From Desulfobacteraceae bacterium (GTDB lineage Bacteria > Desulfobacterota > Desulfobacteria > Desulfobacterales > SURF-7): 64,000 bases of DNA. The notes below the pieces were generated by a model. That model did not search any database. It worked only from the letters and a program-made list of their open reading frames with translations, and was not told the DNA's origin. How positions within the stretch are numbered: position 1 is the stretch's first letter; each line of letters begins with the position of its first letter. Shown here piece by piece: positions 1-9,539 of this stretch. Location: contig QZKS01000098.1 of NCBI GenBank assembly GCA_003599865.1, forward strand, positions 22,958-86,957, written 5' to 3'. The translations under genes were made by a program, and so were the position numbers.

Positions 1-2
1 TT

Positions 3-1148
3 CAGGTCGTTCAGGCAATCATCGATGCACTCGGCTGCCTTTTGGTGTACGGTATTCTAAGGAATTTCTGCAAACGCGGTATCTCCATTTCGGGAGCAAT
101 ATTGTATGCGATTTTTCCAGTATCCATTTTTTATTCCTACCATTTGTTGGCGGAAGCATATGTTCCGGTTTTCATGCTTGGTATCGCCTTTTTTCTTGTA
201 AAGGCCTTGAAAACAAAAAAATGGTACTGGTTTGTATCCGGAGGTATGCTCATGGGAGTTTCCTTTGGATTCCGGATGGACAATATCGGTATACTCCCTT
301 TGTATATTATTTTTATTTTTTGGTACTGCCGAAAAGAGTTGCGGAAAGGATTCGTCATGGCGGCATTGCTTTTCTTCAGCTGCATTTTGTCGCACTACCC
401 TTTGACAACGCCCAACACAAGCGGTGAGGGCTCCATAGGAGCAGCACTTTACAGCAATATGGCGGAATACCCAGCCAATTATCAGGGGCTGCGGTTTTTC
501 AACAGCGGCCCGGCATTTGATCATGGCGTTGAGAAGGCTGCCGAATATCAAGCCCGGAATGATGAAGCCTTTCAATCCATGTGTCATTTTTACGAAACCT
601 TGTTTTTTTATGGCAGGGGCATGAAGCTTCCCGAAGGCACTCTTGCGACGCTCGCGTATATCCGTGAAGTGATGATTGAAAAACCAGCTTTATTCATAAA
701 CCGGTTGCTCAGCCGATTCATCGTGTATCTTCCGTCCCATTCATTTATCGGCGCCTTTACCTATTTTGTCGACAATAACTGGAACAAAGGCGCATGCATG
801 CTGAAATACCGGTACAGCAATATCTATCAGTCTGCCAGGTGGATCGACCACCTCCTGTTTGTTTTCTTTTTATACGGGGTATGGGTTACCCGGAACAACA
901 GCCTATTCATGAGTGTTCTATGCATATACATCGGTGTACATATGAGCCATGTGGTGCTGGGGAATGGTGAAGTGTTTTATCATATGAATGAAGAGTATGC
1001 CTACCTTGACCCAAGATATCTAGTTGGTATGGTCGCCATATGGCCTGTTTTTCTTGCGCCTGCGTTTGCAGCCGCCGGGGAAAAAACGAACAAACTAATA
1101 GTATCGAAGATGAAAAAAGCAATATGGAAATCAGAGATTAACGTATAG
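3..1148 (+). CDS. GT-C/ArnT-like membrane glycosyltransferase, 5' end outside window
   Basis: The frame is open from the first base of the window, so the N-terminus is missing and the TTG at 42 is not a credible start. The visible part, about 380 residues, is strongly hydrophobic with repeated membrane spans, Arg/Lys-rich inner loops and a long extracytoplasmic loop at about residues 120-230. This layout fits polytopic GT39/ArnT-like (GT-C) enzymes that use lipid-linked sugars at the periplasmic face of the inner membrane. The catalytic acidic motif of this class lies near the N-terminus and is not in view, so the assignment rests on topology and context. It ends 29 bases before a sugar aminotransferase. 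A membrane protein of another polysaccharide-assembly type is possible. Confidence 0.6.
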   Translation, partial: QVVQAIIDALGCLLVYGILRNFCKRGISISGAILYAIFPVSIFYSYHLLAEAYVPVFMLGIAFFLVKALKTKKWYWFVSGGMLMGVSFGFRMDNIGILPLYIIFIFWYCRKELRKGFVMAALLFFSCILSHYPLTTPNTSGEGSIGAALYSNMAEYPANYQGLRFFNSGPAFDHGVEKAAEYQARNDEAFQSMCHFYETLFFYGRGMKLPEGTLATLAYIREVMIEKPALFINRLLSRFIVYLPSHSFIGAFTYFVDNNWNKGACMLKYRYSNIYQSARWIDHLLFVFFLYGVWVTRNNSLFMSVLCIYIGVHMSHVVLGNGEVFYHMNEEYAYLDPRYLVGMVAIWPVFLAPAFAAAGEKTNKLIVSKMKKAIWKSEINV

Positions 1149-1177
1149 TGTAACGTCAAATCAGTCAAAGGAAGAAA

Positions 1178-2371
1178 ATGAAAGTACCTTTTGCCTTACC
1201 GGAATGCGGTGAAGCCGAAACAAATGAAGTTGTTGAGGTTATCAAAAGCGGATGGTTAACCACAGCCTCCCGGGCGTTTGAGTTTGAAAACAGGTTCAAG
1301 GAGTTTACCGGCGCAAAATATTGTCTGGCAGTAAACTCCTGTACGGCAGCTTTGCATCTTGGACTGGAGGCTCTGGGGATTAAAAGGGGTGACAAAGTGA
1401 TTGTTCCGGTTCACACTTTTACAGCTACGGCAGAAGTATTGCGATATCTTGATGCAGACCCGGTATTCGTGGATTGTGATAAAGACACCTTTTGTATATC
1501 TATTCCTGAGTTGCAACAAAAAATAGCTGAAGATAACCTGAAAAGGCAAATCAAAGCAGTGATACCCGTTCATTTCGGAGGGCACTCTTGTGATATGGAT
1601 CATGTTATTGATATTTCCAGAAAAGCGGCATTGTCCGTTATCGAAGATGCTGCGCATGCTTTCCCTGCCTTTTACGTAAGTTCAAATGAAAACGGGGAGG
1701 AGAAAAGAAGGATCATCGGCAAAATCGGAGATGTCACCTGCTTCAGTTTTTATGCAAACAAGACAATTACCACAGCTGAGGGCGGAATGCTGGCAACCGA
1801 TAATGAGGCCATTGCAAGACGTGCAAAGGTCATGAGGCTGCATGGCATTGACAGGGATGTATGGGATCGTTTCGGCAGTTTGAAATCGGACTGGATATAT
1901 GATGTGGTAGCACCGGGTTTTAAATATAATATGCCGGATCTGTCTGCGGCGCTCGGCATACATCAGCTGCGGAAAGCAAATCTGTTCCGGGAAAAAAGAG
2001 AGAAGATCGCCCAGCGCTATTATGATGAATTGTCCGGCATTGACGGCCTAACATTGCCGAAGATCAAGTGCTCAATGAAAGACCATGCATGGCATATATT
2101 TGCCATCCTGATCGATTCCCGGTATTCAAAACACAGTCTGAACAGGGATGACTTCATTTTAAAGATGAAGGAAAAAAATATCGGAACCAGCGTGCATTAT
2201 ATCCCATTGCACCGGTTAACGTATTATCGTAACCGATACAATCTTCAGCCGGAAATGTTTCCCAATTCGGAATGGATATTTCAGAGGTGTGTGAGTTTGC
2301 CGATCTATTCAGCCATGACGGAAGATCAGATAGAATATGTCATATGTTCGATTCAGAAAATTTTAAATTAA
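1178..2371 (+). CDS. DegT/DnrJ/EryC1/StrS family sugar aminotransferase
   Basis: PLP-dependent aminotransferase of the nucleotide-sugar type (PglE, ArnB and WbpE belong to this family), which converts a 4-keto or 3-keto NDP-sugar to the amino sugar in the cytoplasm. The protein has 397 residues, the usual length. The PLP-binding lysine is K195 in SFYANKTITTAEGG; the acidic cofactor contact lies in the VIEDAAHAF motif near residue 157. The ATG at 1178 follows a purine-rich AAAGGAAG ribosome site. A PglC-like transferase and a 4,6-dehydratase follow directly. Together they resemble the PglF-PglE-PglC route to an amino-sugar-initiated glycan, so the likely substrate is a UDP-4-keto-6-deoxy sugar. 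Substrate identity is inferred. Confidence 0.9.
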   Translation: MKVPFALPECGEAETNEVVEVIKSGWLTTASRAFEFENRFKEFTGAKYCLAVNSCTAALHLGLEALGIKRGDKVIVPVHTFTATAEVLRYLDADPVFVDCDKDTFCISIPELQQKIAEDNLKRQIKAVIPVHFGGHSCDMDHVIDISRKAALSVIEDAAHAFPAFYVSSNENGEEKRRIIGKIGDVTCFSFYANKTITTAEGGMLATDNEAIARRAKVMRLHGIDRDVWDRFGSLKSDWIYDVVAPGFKYNMPDLSAALGIHQLRKANLFREKREKIAQRYYDELSGIDGLTLPKIKCSMKDHAWHIFAILIDSRYSKHSLNRDDFILKMKEKNIGTSVHYIPLHRLTYYRNRYNLQPEMFPNSEWIFQRCVSLPIYSAMTEDQIEYVICSIQKILN

Positions 2372-2407
2372 CCCAGGAAAGATGATTGACATTTGCCGTC
2401 CGGCATC

Positions 2408-3016
2408 ATGACCGATGACACTTTAAAAAGAATTTTCGATATTTTCATATCCCTCGGCGGAATTGTTTTTCTGCCGTTATGTATGGTTGCCGCGTTTCTG
2501 GTTGCCGCGGACGGCGGACCTGTTTTTTTCCGCCAAAAACGGGTAGGTCTGCATGGCAGACAGTTTGATATTTTCAAGTTCCGTTCCATGACAATCAATG
2601 CGGAACAAAAAGGGACGATGGTTACCGCCGGGAACGACAGCCGCATTACTCCAATAGGCCGGTTATTGCGAAGATATAAAATTGATGAACTGCCACAGCT
2701 TCTCAATGTGCTGATGGGTCATATGAGCATTGTCGGTCCCCGACCTGAGGTCCCTGTGTATGTTGAGAAGTGGTCTGATCAGGATAAAAAGGTGATTCTT
2801 TCGGTGAAACCGGGGGTTACCGATTTCGCTTCTCTGCTTTTTATAAATGAAGAAGCCCTTCTGTCCCGATACCCGGATCATGAGAGTGCATATATCAATA
2901 TCGTCATGCCCCAAAAAATTTCCTGTTACCGGCAATATGTCAATACAAGGAATTTTTTTGTGGACCTGAAAATTGTTATCGCAACCATTGTAGAGATTTT
3001 TCGGAAAAAAGGATAA
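2408..3016 (+). CDS. Initiating sugar-phosphate (phosphoglycosyl) transferase, PglC-like
   Basis: A short bacterial sugar transferase (PF02397 type) of about 202 residues that places the first sugar phosphate on undecaprenyl phosphate. It has one N-terminal hydrophobic segment (FDIFISLGGIVFLPL), then the family core: PVFFRQKRVG, the FKFRSM motif, the Asp-Glu catalytic pair in KIDELPQLLNVL, and the SIVGPRPE motif. The small size matches monotopic PglC-like enzymes rather than the large WbaP type. An in-frame TTG at 2393 would add five residues; neither start has an ideal ribosome site, so the start is uncertain. It sits between the aminotransferase and the 4,6-dehydratase, as in amino-sugar initiation modules. 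Confidence 0.9.
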   Translation: MTDDTLKRIFDIFISLGGIVFLPLCMVAAFLVAADGGPVFFRQKRVGLHGRQFDIFKFRSMTINAEQKGTMVTAGNDSRITPIGRLLRRYKIDELPQLLNVLMGHMSIVGPRPEVPVYVEKWSDQDKKVILSVKPGVTDFASLLFINEEALLSRYPDHESAYINIVMPQKISCYRQYVNTRNFFVDLKIVIATIVEIFRKKG

Positions 3017-3025
3017 GGAAGCAAA

Positions 3026-4930
3026 ATGAATTTTTTTTATATCCGCAGAAATTTGATTTTGTTGATTTTTATTGATCTCGTACTTCTGGCCCTGTCATAT
3101 TTTTTTGCCTACCTGACACGATTTGAAGGAAACATCAGCGTTCAAGAAGTGGAGAATATTAAACTGTCCATAGCGCCCATCATTATCTGTAAAATTTTTG
3201 TGTTTTACTATTTTGACTTATACAAAGGGATGTGGCGCTATACCGGAATTGTTGACCTGATTAACATTATCAAGGCAATTTTGACCAGCTCTCTTGTTAT
3301 CGTATCGTTTCTGACCATGTATACCGGTTTTCTTGGCTTTTCCCGTTCCGTCTTTTTAATTGACGCAGTTTTTGCCTTGGTGCTTATATCGGGGGTAAGG
3401 CTTTTGATACGACTTATCCTGTCACCTTCCAGTCAGAACATTCATCTTTTACCCAATACGAAAAGTAATGGATACAAAAAATTATTGATCATCGGAGCAG
3501 GTGACGCAGGTGAAAAGGTTGTCCGGGAAATCATTGACAATCCGAGAATGAAATACGAGGTCGTTGGTTTTCTTGATGATGATAAAAGAAAAAAAGGAAG
3601 GCATATACATGGTAAAAAAGTATATGGGGCTGTGGACGAGATAATCAATGTGGTTCAAAACAATGAGATCGATGAAATCCTGATTGCCGTGCCTTCCGCT
3701 TCCGGCGATAGCATGAGAAGACTGGTTGAATTGTGCAGTTCCAGTAAAATTCCTTTCAAGACACTCCCGGGAATGGGTGAATTGATTGATGGACGTGTCA
3801 GTATCAAAACGGTCCGGGATATTTCCTATAAAGATTTATTAAAAAGGTCCCCGGTTCGATTGGAGAACAATAAAATTGCCGGTTTTTTAAAAGATAAATG
3901 CATTATGATAACAGGTGCCGGAGGGTCTATAGGATCTGAATTATGCCGGCAGATCTGCAAGTATGAGCCTGCCCTGATTATACTGATCGATTCAAGCGAG
4001 AGCAATCTTTACGCCATCCAGATGGAGCTGAAACATGAAAAAACATATCTGAAGTATCGTGCCGTGCTGGGGAGAGTACAGGACTCTTTACTGATGAACG
4101 ACATCATGGCCAAATACAAACCCAATGTGATATTCCATGCTGCTGCCTATAAACATGTGCCCCTGATTGAAAGAAATCCATGGGAGGCAGTTTATTCAAA
4201 TATCATCGGATCCAATGTCCTGGTCAAAGCCGCCATACATCATAAGGTGGAAAGATTCGTCCTGGTTTCATCCGATAAGGCCGTGAGACCGACAAATGTA
4301 ATGGGCACATCGAAAAGAGTCATCGAGAAAATAATCCAATCCAAGAACAATGACATCACCAGATTTATTGCCGTACGGTTCGGGAATGTTATCGGGTCCT
4401 CCGGATCGGTTGTGCCGCTGTTTTTGAACCAGATCAAAAAAGGCGGCCCCATCACAGTCACCCATCCGGAAATTACGCGGTTTTTCATGACCATAGAAGA
4501 AGCTGCGCAACTCATTCTTCAAGCGTTCACGATGGGGACAGGCGGTGAAATTTTTATTCTTGAAATGGGGATACCCGTCAAGATTGTGGATATGGCAAAA
4601 GATTTGATCAATTTTTCCGGGAAAAAACTCGAAGACATAAAAATCGTATTCAGCGGATTGCGTCCAGGGGAAAAATTGTACGAGGAGTTGATCACGGAAG
4701 GAGAGGGGATCGTTAAGACAAATCATGAGAAAATAATGGTTCTCAGAAAAAACGGAGATATGAATTCACGTAACGATGATAATTTTCCGGAGGATACGCC
4801 TGCTTTTTTTGAAGAAAAATTTTCAAAATTAATTTCATTTGCTGAAAAGCATGATTCCATCAACATCAAACGAACGTTAAAAGAAATCGTCCCGGAGTAC
4901 AGCATACAGGATGATGAGGCTGTGCTTTAG
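3026..4930 (+). CDS. WbpM/PglF/CapD-like NDP-sugar 4,6-dehydratase
   Basis: Membrane-anchored long-form nucleotide-sugar dehydratase of 634 residues, the size of WbpM and PglF. Four hydrophobic segments occupy about residues 10-120, followed by a Rossmann-like CoA-binding region with GAGDAGEK near 157 and the catalytic SDR domain with TGAGGSIGSE near 295. The SDR Tyr-x3-Lys is replaced by Met-x3-Lys in TNVMGTSKR, as is known for this subfamily. The expected reaction is UDP-GlcNAc to UDP-4-keto-6-deoxy-GlcNAc on the cytoplasmic side of the membrane. The start has a clear AAGGAAG ribosome site. With the two preceding genes it forms an amino-sugar priming module. Confidence 0.92.
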   Translation: MNFFYIRRNLILLIFIDLVLLALSYFFAYLTRFEGNISVQEVENIKLSIAPIIICKIFVFYYFDLYKGMWRYTGIVDLINIIKAILTSSLVIVSFLTMYTGFLGFSRSVFLIDAVFALVLISGVRLLIRLILSPSSQNIHLLPNTKSNGYKKLLIIGAGDAGEKVVREIIDNPRMKYEVVGFLDDDKRKKGRHIHGKKVYGAVDEIINVVQNNEIDEILIAVPSASGDSMRRLVELCSSSKIPFKTLPGMGELIDGRVSIKTVRDISYKDLLKRSPVRLENNKIAGFLKDKCIMITGAGGSIGSELCRQICKYEPALIILIDSSESNLYAIQMELKHEKTYLKYRAVLGRVQDSLLMNDIMAKYKPNVIFHAAAYKHVPLIERNPWEAVYSNIIGSNVLVKAAIHHKVERFVLVSSDKAVRPTNVMGTSKRVIEKIIQSKNNDITRFIAVRFGNVIGSSGSVVPLFLNQIKKGGPITVTHPEITRFFMTIEEAAQLILQAFTMGTGGEIFILEMGIPVKIVDMAKDLINFSGKKLEDIKIVFSGLRPGEKLYEELITEGEGIVKTNHEKIMVLRKNGDMNSRNDDNFPEDTPAFFEEKFSKLISFAEKHDSINIKRTLKEIVPEYSIQDDEAVL

Positions 4931-4939
4931 CTGCGCCGT

Positions 4940-6715
4940 ATGATCTGGAAAACAAATATAATAATTTCACGCATTCCGGCTGTTGTGTTTTTTCTGCTGA
5001 TACTGGTGATTTCTGCCATTTCATTCGACTTTTTGTTCGCAATATTCGATGGTTTTTCGCCTTCAACAGATTTTGTCGGTATATTGGGCTGGGCAGGCTG
5101 CATTTCAGCCATTTTTGCACTTGGCAGAAAAAACATAAGGCATATTGTTTTTCTTTTCATTGTATTTTTTTTGATCGGATTTTATACCGGCCCATTTTTA
5201 GAACCTCCTTCAGACCCCATCAATCATCTGCATCGCACACATCAGATCAACAATCAAAGCATTAAAGAGTTATATCAGAAAGACACCCGTTTTGGGCTGA
5301 ACCTCGGGATTTGGCATTACAGCATGATGAGTTGTATTCTGCATTCATCAGATAGAGAAGAAACGCCGGGCAAGATTCTTCGGGACATCCATATTCTTCA
5401 TGGCCTGTTTCTGGGGTTGATCGTATGCAGTCTGTTTCTCCTTGGGAAATTTACAGGTCTCCCAAACCGCTGGGCTGTTTTCAGTTGTTTCACAGCCATA
5501 TTGTTTTTCGGAACAAACCTGTTCAGCTTCTTCCGTTATTACAGTTTCGGTCCGACATTTACATCGATCATGATATTCTGGCTCTGGACAGGCCGCTTCT
5601 TTTTCAGCGATGATCAGAAATCAATTTGGACAGGAATGCTATCAGGATTCCTTTTATTTCCAATCCTTCTCGTAAATCATTCCCAGGAAGCTGCATTTCT
5701 TGCCATTGCTATGACCTTATGGATACTGACGGCCATTTCTCATTCAGATGCATTTCAGAAGATGCCGATGCGGCTATTTTTTCTGATGGCAACCCTGGTT
5801 GTTTTTTTTTTACTGCCCCAGTTCACGCTGATCCAAAAAATCGTTGCAGGTATGGTTGACTTCAACTGGTGGCCTTCCAATCAGAACATGCTTTTGACAT
5901 ATCATGACTTTTTTTTCGGCATAAAACCGTGGATAGATAGAATCCCTGAAACAGCAGGTATCGCCGGCATTACTCCCATTTTTTGTTTTTTGATTATTCG
6001 TTTCATCCGTAAAAATACGGATTCCAGAGTGACAATTCGATTGCTGGTCCTTGGCGTATTGCCGTTTATTGCCTGTCTGGTTCCCATGATCGCTCTTTTC
6101 TGGCTTACCGTTACCTATCAGGATTCGGTTTATCGAATGTGTTACATTTCATTTTTCTGGTTATCCATTGCCTATTGCCTGTTTGCCTGTGAAAGCCGCA
6201 TTCAAAACAAAAATTTTTTTTTCGCCCTGTGTCTGACTTTTTTATTCCTGATTGCAGGTGTCAGAACCAGCCCTGTGTATGGCAAATTGGACTTTTTCCT
6301 GCTCGACACCAATAACTGGTTGAAAGAATGGAAGCCACTGATTGAAGAAGCCTATTTAAAAAAAAATGAGCAAAAAATATTCTCTGATCCGCTTACCAGT
6401 TCCGCCTTGCTGGGTGTGTTCGACATTCCTGTTCAGTTTGCCGGCAAAAAAATTACCTCTGTCAATTTTCGTGAGTTTGAGCGCAATACAACTGTTGATA
6501 TTGAAAAGATGATCTTGATGAATAAAAAAGGTGAATTTCATTGCGTCGTCAACCTGCACGGCTTTCAGCCGACCTGGGTCCCCACGGAAACAGGACACTG
6601 GCAGTCAGAGCTTTCTGATACTGCCCGTTATTACACTTATAAAGGCCTTACCGGGAATTCATTACAGAAGTATCTTCAAAAACATCCGCCGGCAAATTGC
6701 AAGGTATTCCATTGA
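4940..6715 (+). CDS. Polytopic membrane protein of unknown family (polymerase or GT-C candidate)
   Basis: A 591-residue protein with roughly ten to twelve predicted membrane spans through about residue 460 and a C-terminal soluble tail of about 130 residues. No motif was recognised with confidence. A short polar loop near residues 85-105 contains SDPINHLHRTHQ, rich in Asp and His, in a position where GT-C enzymes carry acidic catalytic residues. It lies between the 4,6-dehydratase and the ABC exporter and abuts the exporter permease without a gap, so it is co-transcribed with polysaccharide genes. It could be a GT-C glycosyltransferase or a Wzy-type polymerase; the sequence alone does not decide. 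Confidence 0.5.
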   Translation: MIWKTNIIISRIPAVVFFLLILVISAISFDFLFAIFDGFSPSTDFVGILGWAGCISAIFALGRKNIRHIVFLFIVFFLIGFYTGPFLEPPSDPINHLHRTHQINNQSIKELYQKDTRFGLNLGIWHYSMMSCILHSSDREETPGKILRDIHILHGLFLGLIVCSLFLLGKFTGLPNRWAVFSCFTAILFFGTNLFSFFRYYSFGPTFTSIMIFWLWTGRFFFSDDQKSIWTGMLSGFLLFPILLVNHSQEAAFLAIAMTLWILTAISHSDAFQKMPMRLFFLMATLVVFFLLPQFTLIQKIVAGMVDFNWWPSNQNMLLTYHDFFFGIKPWIDRIPETAGIAGITPIFCFLIIRFIRKNTDSRVTIRLLVLGVLPFIACLVPMIALFWLTVTYQDSVYRMCYISFFWLSIAYCLFACESRIQNKNFFFALCLTFLFLIAGVRTSPVYGKLDFFLLDTNNWLKEWKPLIEEAYLKKNEQKIFSDPLTSSALLGVFDIPVQFAGKKITSVNFREFERNTTVDIEKMILMNKKGEFHCVVNLHGFQPTWVPTETGHWQSELSDTARYYTYKGLTGNSLQKYLQKHPPANCKVFH

Positions 6716-8227
6716 GTGACCGATAATCCGCCAAATAGTTTAATCGGATCTATGAATTTTCTTTTTATACAGAACGCAGCAACATCAATGATGAATCGCG
6801 TCGCACTTGCCATTCTGATATCCGGCATCGTTCTGATTCCGGATATGGTATCCGAATGGATCAACGCAGATCGCCTGGTCATCAGCTTTTCTGCCAGATC
6901 CTCCGTACCTTCCGAAATTCAGTTATTTTATGATAAGGGAAATGGAATCAATGAGAAGGACAGCTGGCGAAACAAGATTGATGCTGAATTTCAACACGTT
7001 TCATTTCCGTTAAAAGGCTCCAGTATATACTACATCCGTATTGATCCGCTTGATCAGGAAGGAGATATCGAAATTCGGAATATTCACCTCATGAACCATA
7101 GCGATCAAGCAAACAAGGCGTTTCATCCGAACTGTGTGAAAGCGCTTCATCAAATCAAGCAAATGATTCAGGGGGATGACACTCTGCATATCCAAACCAT
7201 TCAGGGTGCAACCGACCCGATGGTATATCTTGATATCGACTATCCGCTGATCTCAGGTGGAAACCCTTTGGGACCGGAAGAATATACCAGGATTGTTCAT
7301 AAGCTTTTTCTTGTATTCCTTTTTATCCTGGCTGCCTTGCAATATCTGTATCCTGAACAGGGCCGGAAACCGGCAACCCTTTTCACTATAAAACCGGGAA
7401 ATGCAGCACAAAAGTTTTTTTCCATGATGAACAATTTCTATTTGTTCTTACGATTGATCTTCACACAGCGGGAATTGATCCTCACACTTGCCAAGCGTGA
7501 GGTTTCCACACAATATGTCGGTTCTTCGCTTGGAGTAGTCTGGACGTTTATCCATCCAATGGTCTTGATTCTGGTTTTCTGGGTTGTATTCAGTGTCGGT
7601 TTCAGGGTTACACCGGTTAACAATGTGCCTTTTGTTGTCTGGCTGACTGCCGGAATGGCCGCATGGACTGTTTTTGCTGAAATTGTAAACGGCTCTACCG
7701 GAATCATTGTTTCCAACAGGCATCTGATCAAAAAAACATTGTTTCAATCACAAGTACTGCCTCTTGTCCGGATTGTAGCCTGTCTGATCACGCATTCTGT
7801 TTTTTTGATGATTCTCCTGGGATTGATTGTATTTCAAAAAATGCCTTTCAGTCTGTATTATTTTCAGTTTATCTATTATTTGTTTGCAATGTCTGTCCTT
7901 GCACTGGGATTGGGATGGGCTTTTTCTGCGCTGAATGTGTTTATCCGCGATATCGGCCAGATCGTTGGCGTTATTCTCCAGATTGGTTTTTGGGCCACAC
8001 CAATTTTCTGGGATATTTCAATCATGCCCCAGAAAGCACAAATCCTGTTCAAGCTGAATCCGATGTTTTACATTGTGCAGGGATACCGGGATTCATTTAT
8101 TTATTTTTATCCGGTCTGGGATCGGCCGGTTTTATCCGTTTATTTCTGGGGCGTGACAATGGCGGTTTTCGTTGCCGGGGCATTGATTTTCAAAAGGTTA
8201 AAACCCCAGTTTGCAGATATCCTATAA
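6716..8227 (+). CDS. Wzm-type ABC-2 polysaccharide exporter permease with extra N-terminal domain
   Basis: The C-terminal half (about residues 245-503) is a standard ABC-2 permease of O-antigen/teichoic-acid exporters: an amphipathic entry segment with TLAKREVSTQY, GSSLGVVWTFIHP, six membrane spans and the late NPMFYIVQGYRD motif. The first 240 residues are not part of ordinary Wzm, which is about 260 residues long. They comprise one membrane span (about 28-47), an extracytoplasmic region with EIQLFYDKGNGINEKDS near residues 67-83, and a second span (about 195-215). The GTG start directly follows the TGA of the upstream gene; the ATG at 6752 is an alternative. The ATPase partner follows. The extra domain resembles part of the 1365-residue protein encoded at 9540. 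Confidence 0.88.
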   Translation: MTDNPPNSLIGSMNFLFIQNAATSMMNRVALAILISGIVLIPDMVSEWINADRLVISFSARSSVPSEIQLFYDKGNGINEKDSWRNKIDAEFQHVSFPLKGSSIYYIRIDPLDQEGDIEIRNIHLMNHSDQANKAFHPNCVKALHQIKQMIQGDDTLHIQTIQGATDPMVYLDIDYPLISGGNPLGPEEYTRIVHKLFLVFLFILAALQYLYPEQGRKPATLFTIKPGNAAQKFFSMMNNFYLFLRLIFTQRELILTLAKREVSTQYVGSSLGVVWTFIHPMVLILVFWVVFSVGFRVTPVNNVPFVVWLTAGMAAWTVFAEIVNGSTGIIVSNRHLIKKTLFQSQVLPLVRIVACLITHSVFLMILLGLIVFQKMPFSLYYFQFIYYLFAMSVLALGLGWAFSALNVFIRDIGQIVGVILQIGFWATPIFWDISIMPQKAQILFKLNPMFYIVQGYRDSFIYFYPVWDRPVLSVYFWGVTMAVFVAGALIFKRLKPQFADIL

Positions 8228-8242
8228 GGTGTTTTGAATTCC

Positions 8243-9526
8243 ATGGTAAAGGGAAATGCCATATCCGTAAGGAATGTCACAAAAACATATAAACTGTATA
8301 CCTATCCCATTGAGCGGGTGAAAGAGGCCTTTCATCCTTTCCGGAAAAGCTACCATCATCCGTTCCATGCCCTGACTGACATTTCGATTGATATTCAAAA
8401 AGGAGAAACCGCGGGCATTATCGGGAGAAATGGAAGCGGAAAATCAACTCTGCTGCAAGTCATCTGCGGCATATTGCAGCCGTCATCCGGGAGTGTGTCT
8501 ACAAACGGAAGAATATCAGCTCTTCTGGAACTGGGGGCTGGATTTAATCCGGAATTTACCGGCAGACAGAATGTGTATATCAACGCGGCAATACTTGGTC
8601 TGTCAAGGGAAGAGATCGATGCCCGGTTTCAGGAAATCAGCACCTTTGCAGCAATCGGTGAATATATTGATCAGCCGGTGAAATCCTATTCCAGCGGAAT
8701 GTATATCCGGTTGGCTTTTTCGGTTGCGATACATGTTGAACCGGATATCCTGGTTGTCGACGAGGCCCTGGCGGTCGGCGATACACTTTTTCAGGCAAAA
8801 TGTTTTGCCAAATTCCGGGAATTTCAGAAAAAAGGGGTAACCATTATTTTTGTGACGCACTCCTTGGACATGATTACAAGATACTGCACAAAGGCCTATT
8901 TGCTGGAGCAGGGAACTCTTCTTGCCGGTGGAAATCCAAAAGACATAGTAGATGAATATAACCGTATGATCGTGAACTGCAGCACCACAAAAGGTGAACT
9001 GACCGGCATCACATGTGTTGAAAACGATCAAACAAATCCTGTTGAGACTGAAACAGAGAAGTTAGCCGGTATTCCTGAAAACCGTTATGGAGTCGGAAAA
9101 GCAAAAATCACCGGGGCTGAAATCCGATCTTCTGATGGTCACCCTGTGAAGGTGCTATCCCAGGGGGAATGGTATGAAATCAGGATTACCGGAGAATTTT
9201 TTCAGACCATCGACAATCCGATTTTTGCCTTCACCATCAAAGATGTCAGGGGTTTTGATATTTCCGGAACAAACACATCTTTTCTGAAAGTACCAACAGG
9301 CATTGTACAGGAAGGAGATATATTGACTGCCGGTTTCAAACAGAAAATAACATTGAATCCGGGTGAATACCTCCTCTCCCTTGGCTGCACAGGATTTGAG
9401 AAGGGTGAGTATGTGGTGTACGAAAGGCGATACGACTATATGACATTTGAGGTTGTCTCCCATCGTGGCAGTGTCGGTATTTTTGATCTGGATTCAAGCG
9501 TAACCATAATAAAGGGATCGGCCTGA
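8243..9526 (+). CDS. Wzt-type ABC exporter ATPase with C-terminal glycan-binding domain
   Basis: ATPase subunit of a polysaccharide ABC exporter, 428 residues. The nucleotide-binding domain covers about residues 1-240 with Walker A GRNGSGKST, signature SYSSGMYIR and Walker B ILVVDEALAVGD. A further 140-residue beta-rich C-terminal domain (about 285-428) corresponds to the Wzt C-terminal domain, which in the O9a system recognises the modified non-reducing end of the finished chain before export. The tail implies that the exported glycan is capped, and the next gene encodes a plausible capping methyltransferase. The ATG at 8243 is chosen because AAGGTG lies 11 bases upstream; the TTG at 8234 is too close to it. 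Confidence 0.93.
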   Translation: MVKGNAISVRNVTKTYKLYTYPIERVKEAFHPFRKSYHHPFHALTDISIDIQKGETAGIIGRNGSGKSTLLQVICGILQPSSGSVSTNGRISALLELGAGFNPEFTGRQNVYINAAILGLSREEIDARFQEISTFAAIGEYIDQPVKSYSSGMYIRLAFSVAIHVEPDILVVDEALAVGDTLFQAKCFAKFREFQKKGVTIIFVTHSLDMITRYCTKAYLLEQGTLLAGGNPKDIVDEYNRMIVNCSTTKGELTGITCVENDQTNPVETETEKLAGIPENRYGVGKAKITGAEIRSSDGHPVKVLSQGEWYEIRITGEFFQTIDNPIFAFTIKDVRGFDISGTNTSFLKVPTGIVQEGDILTAGFKQKITLNPGEYLLSLGCTGFEKGEYVVYERRYDYMTFEVVSHRGSVGIFDLDSSVTIIKGSA

Positions 9527-9539
9527 CAACAAATTTTTT

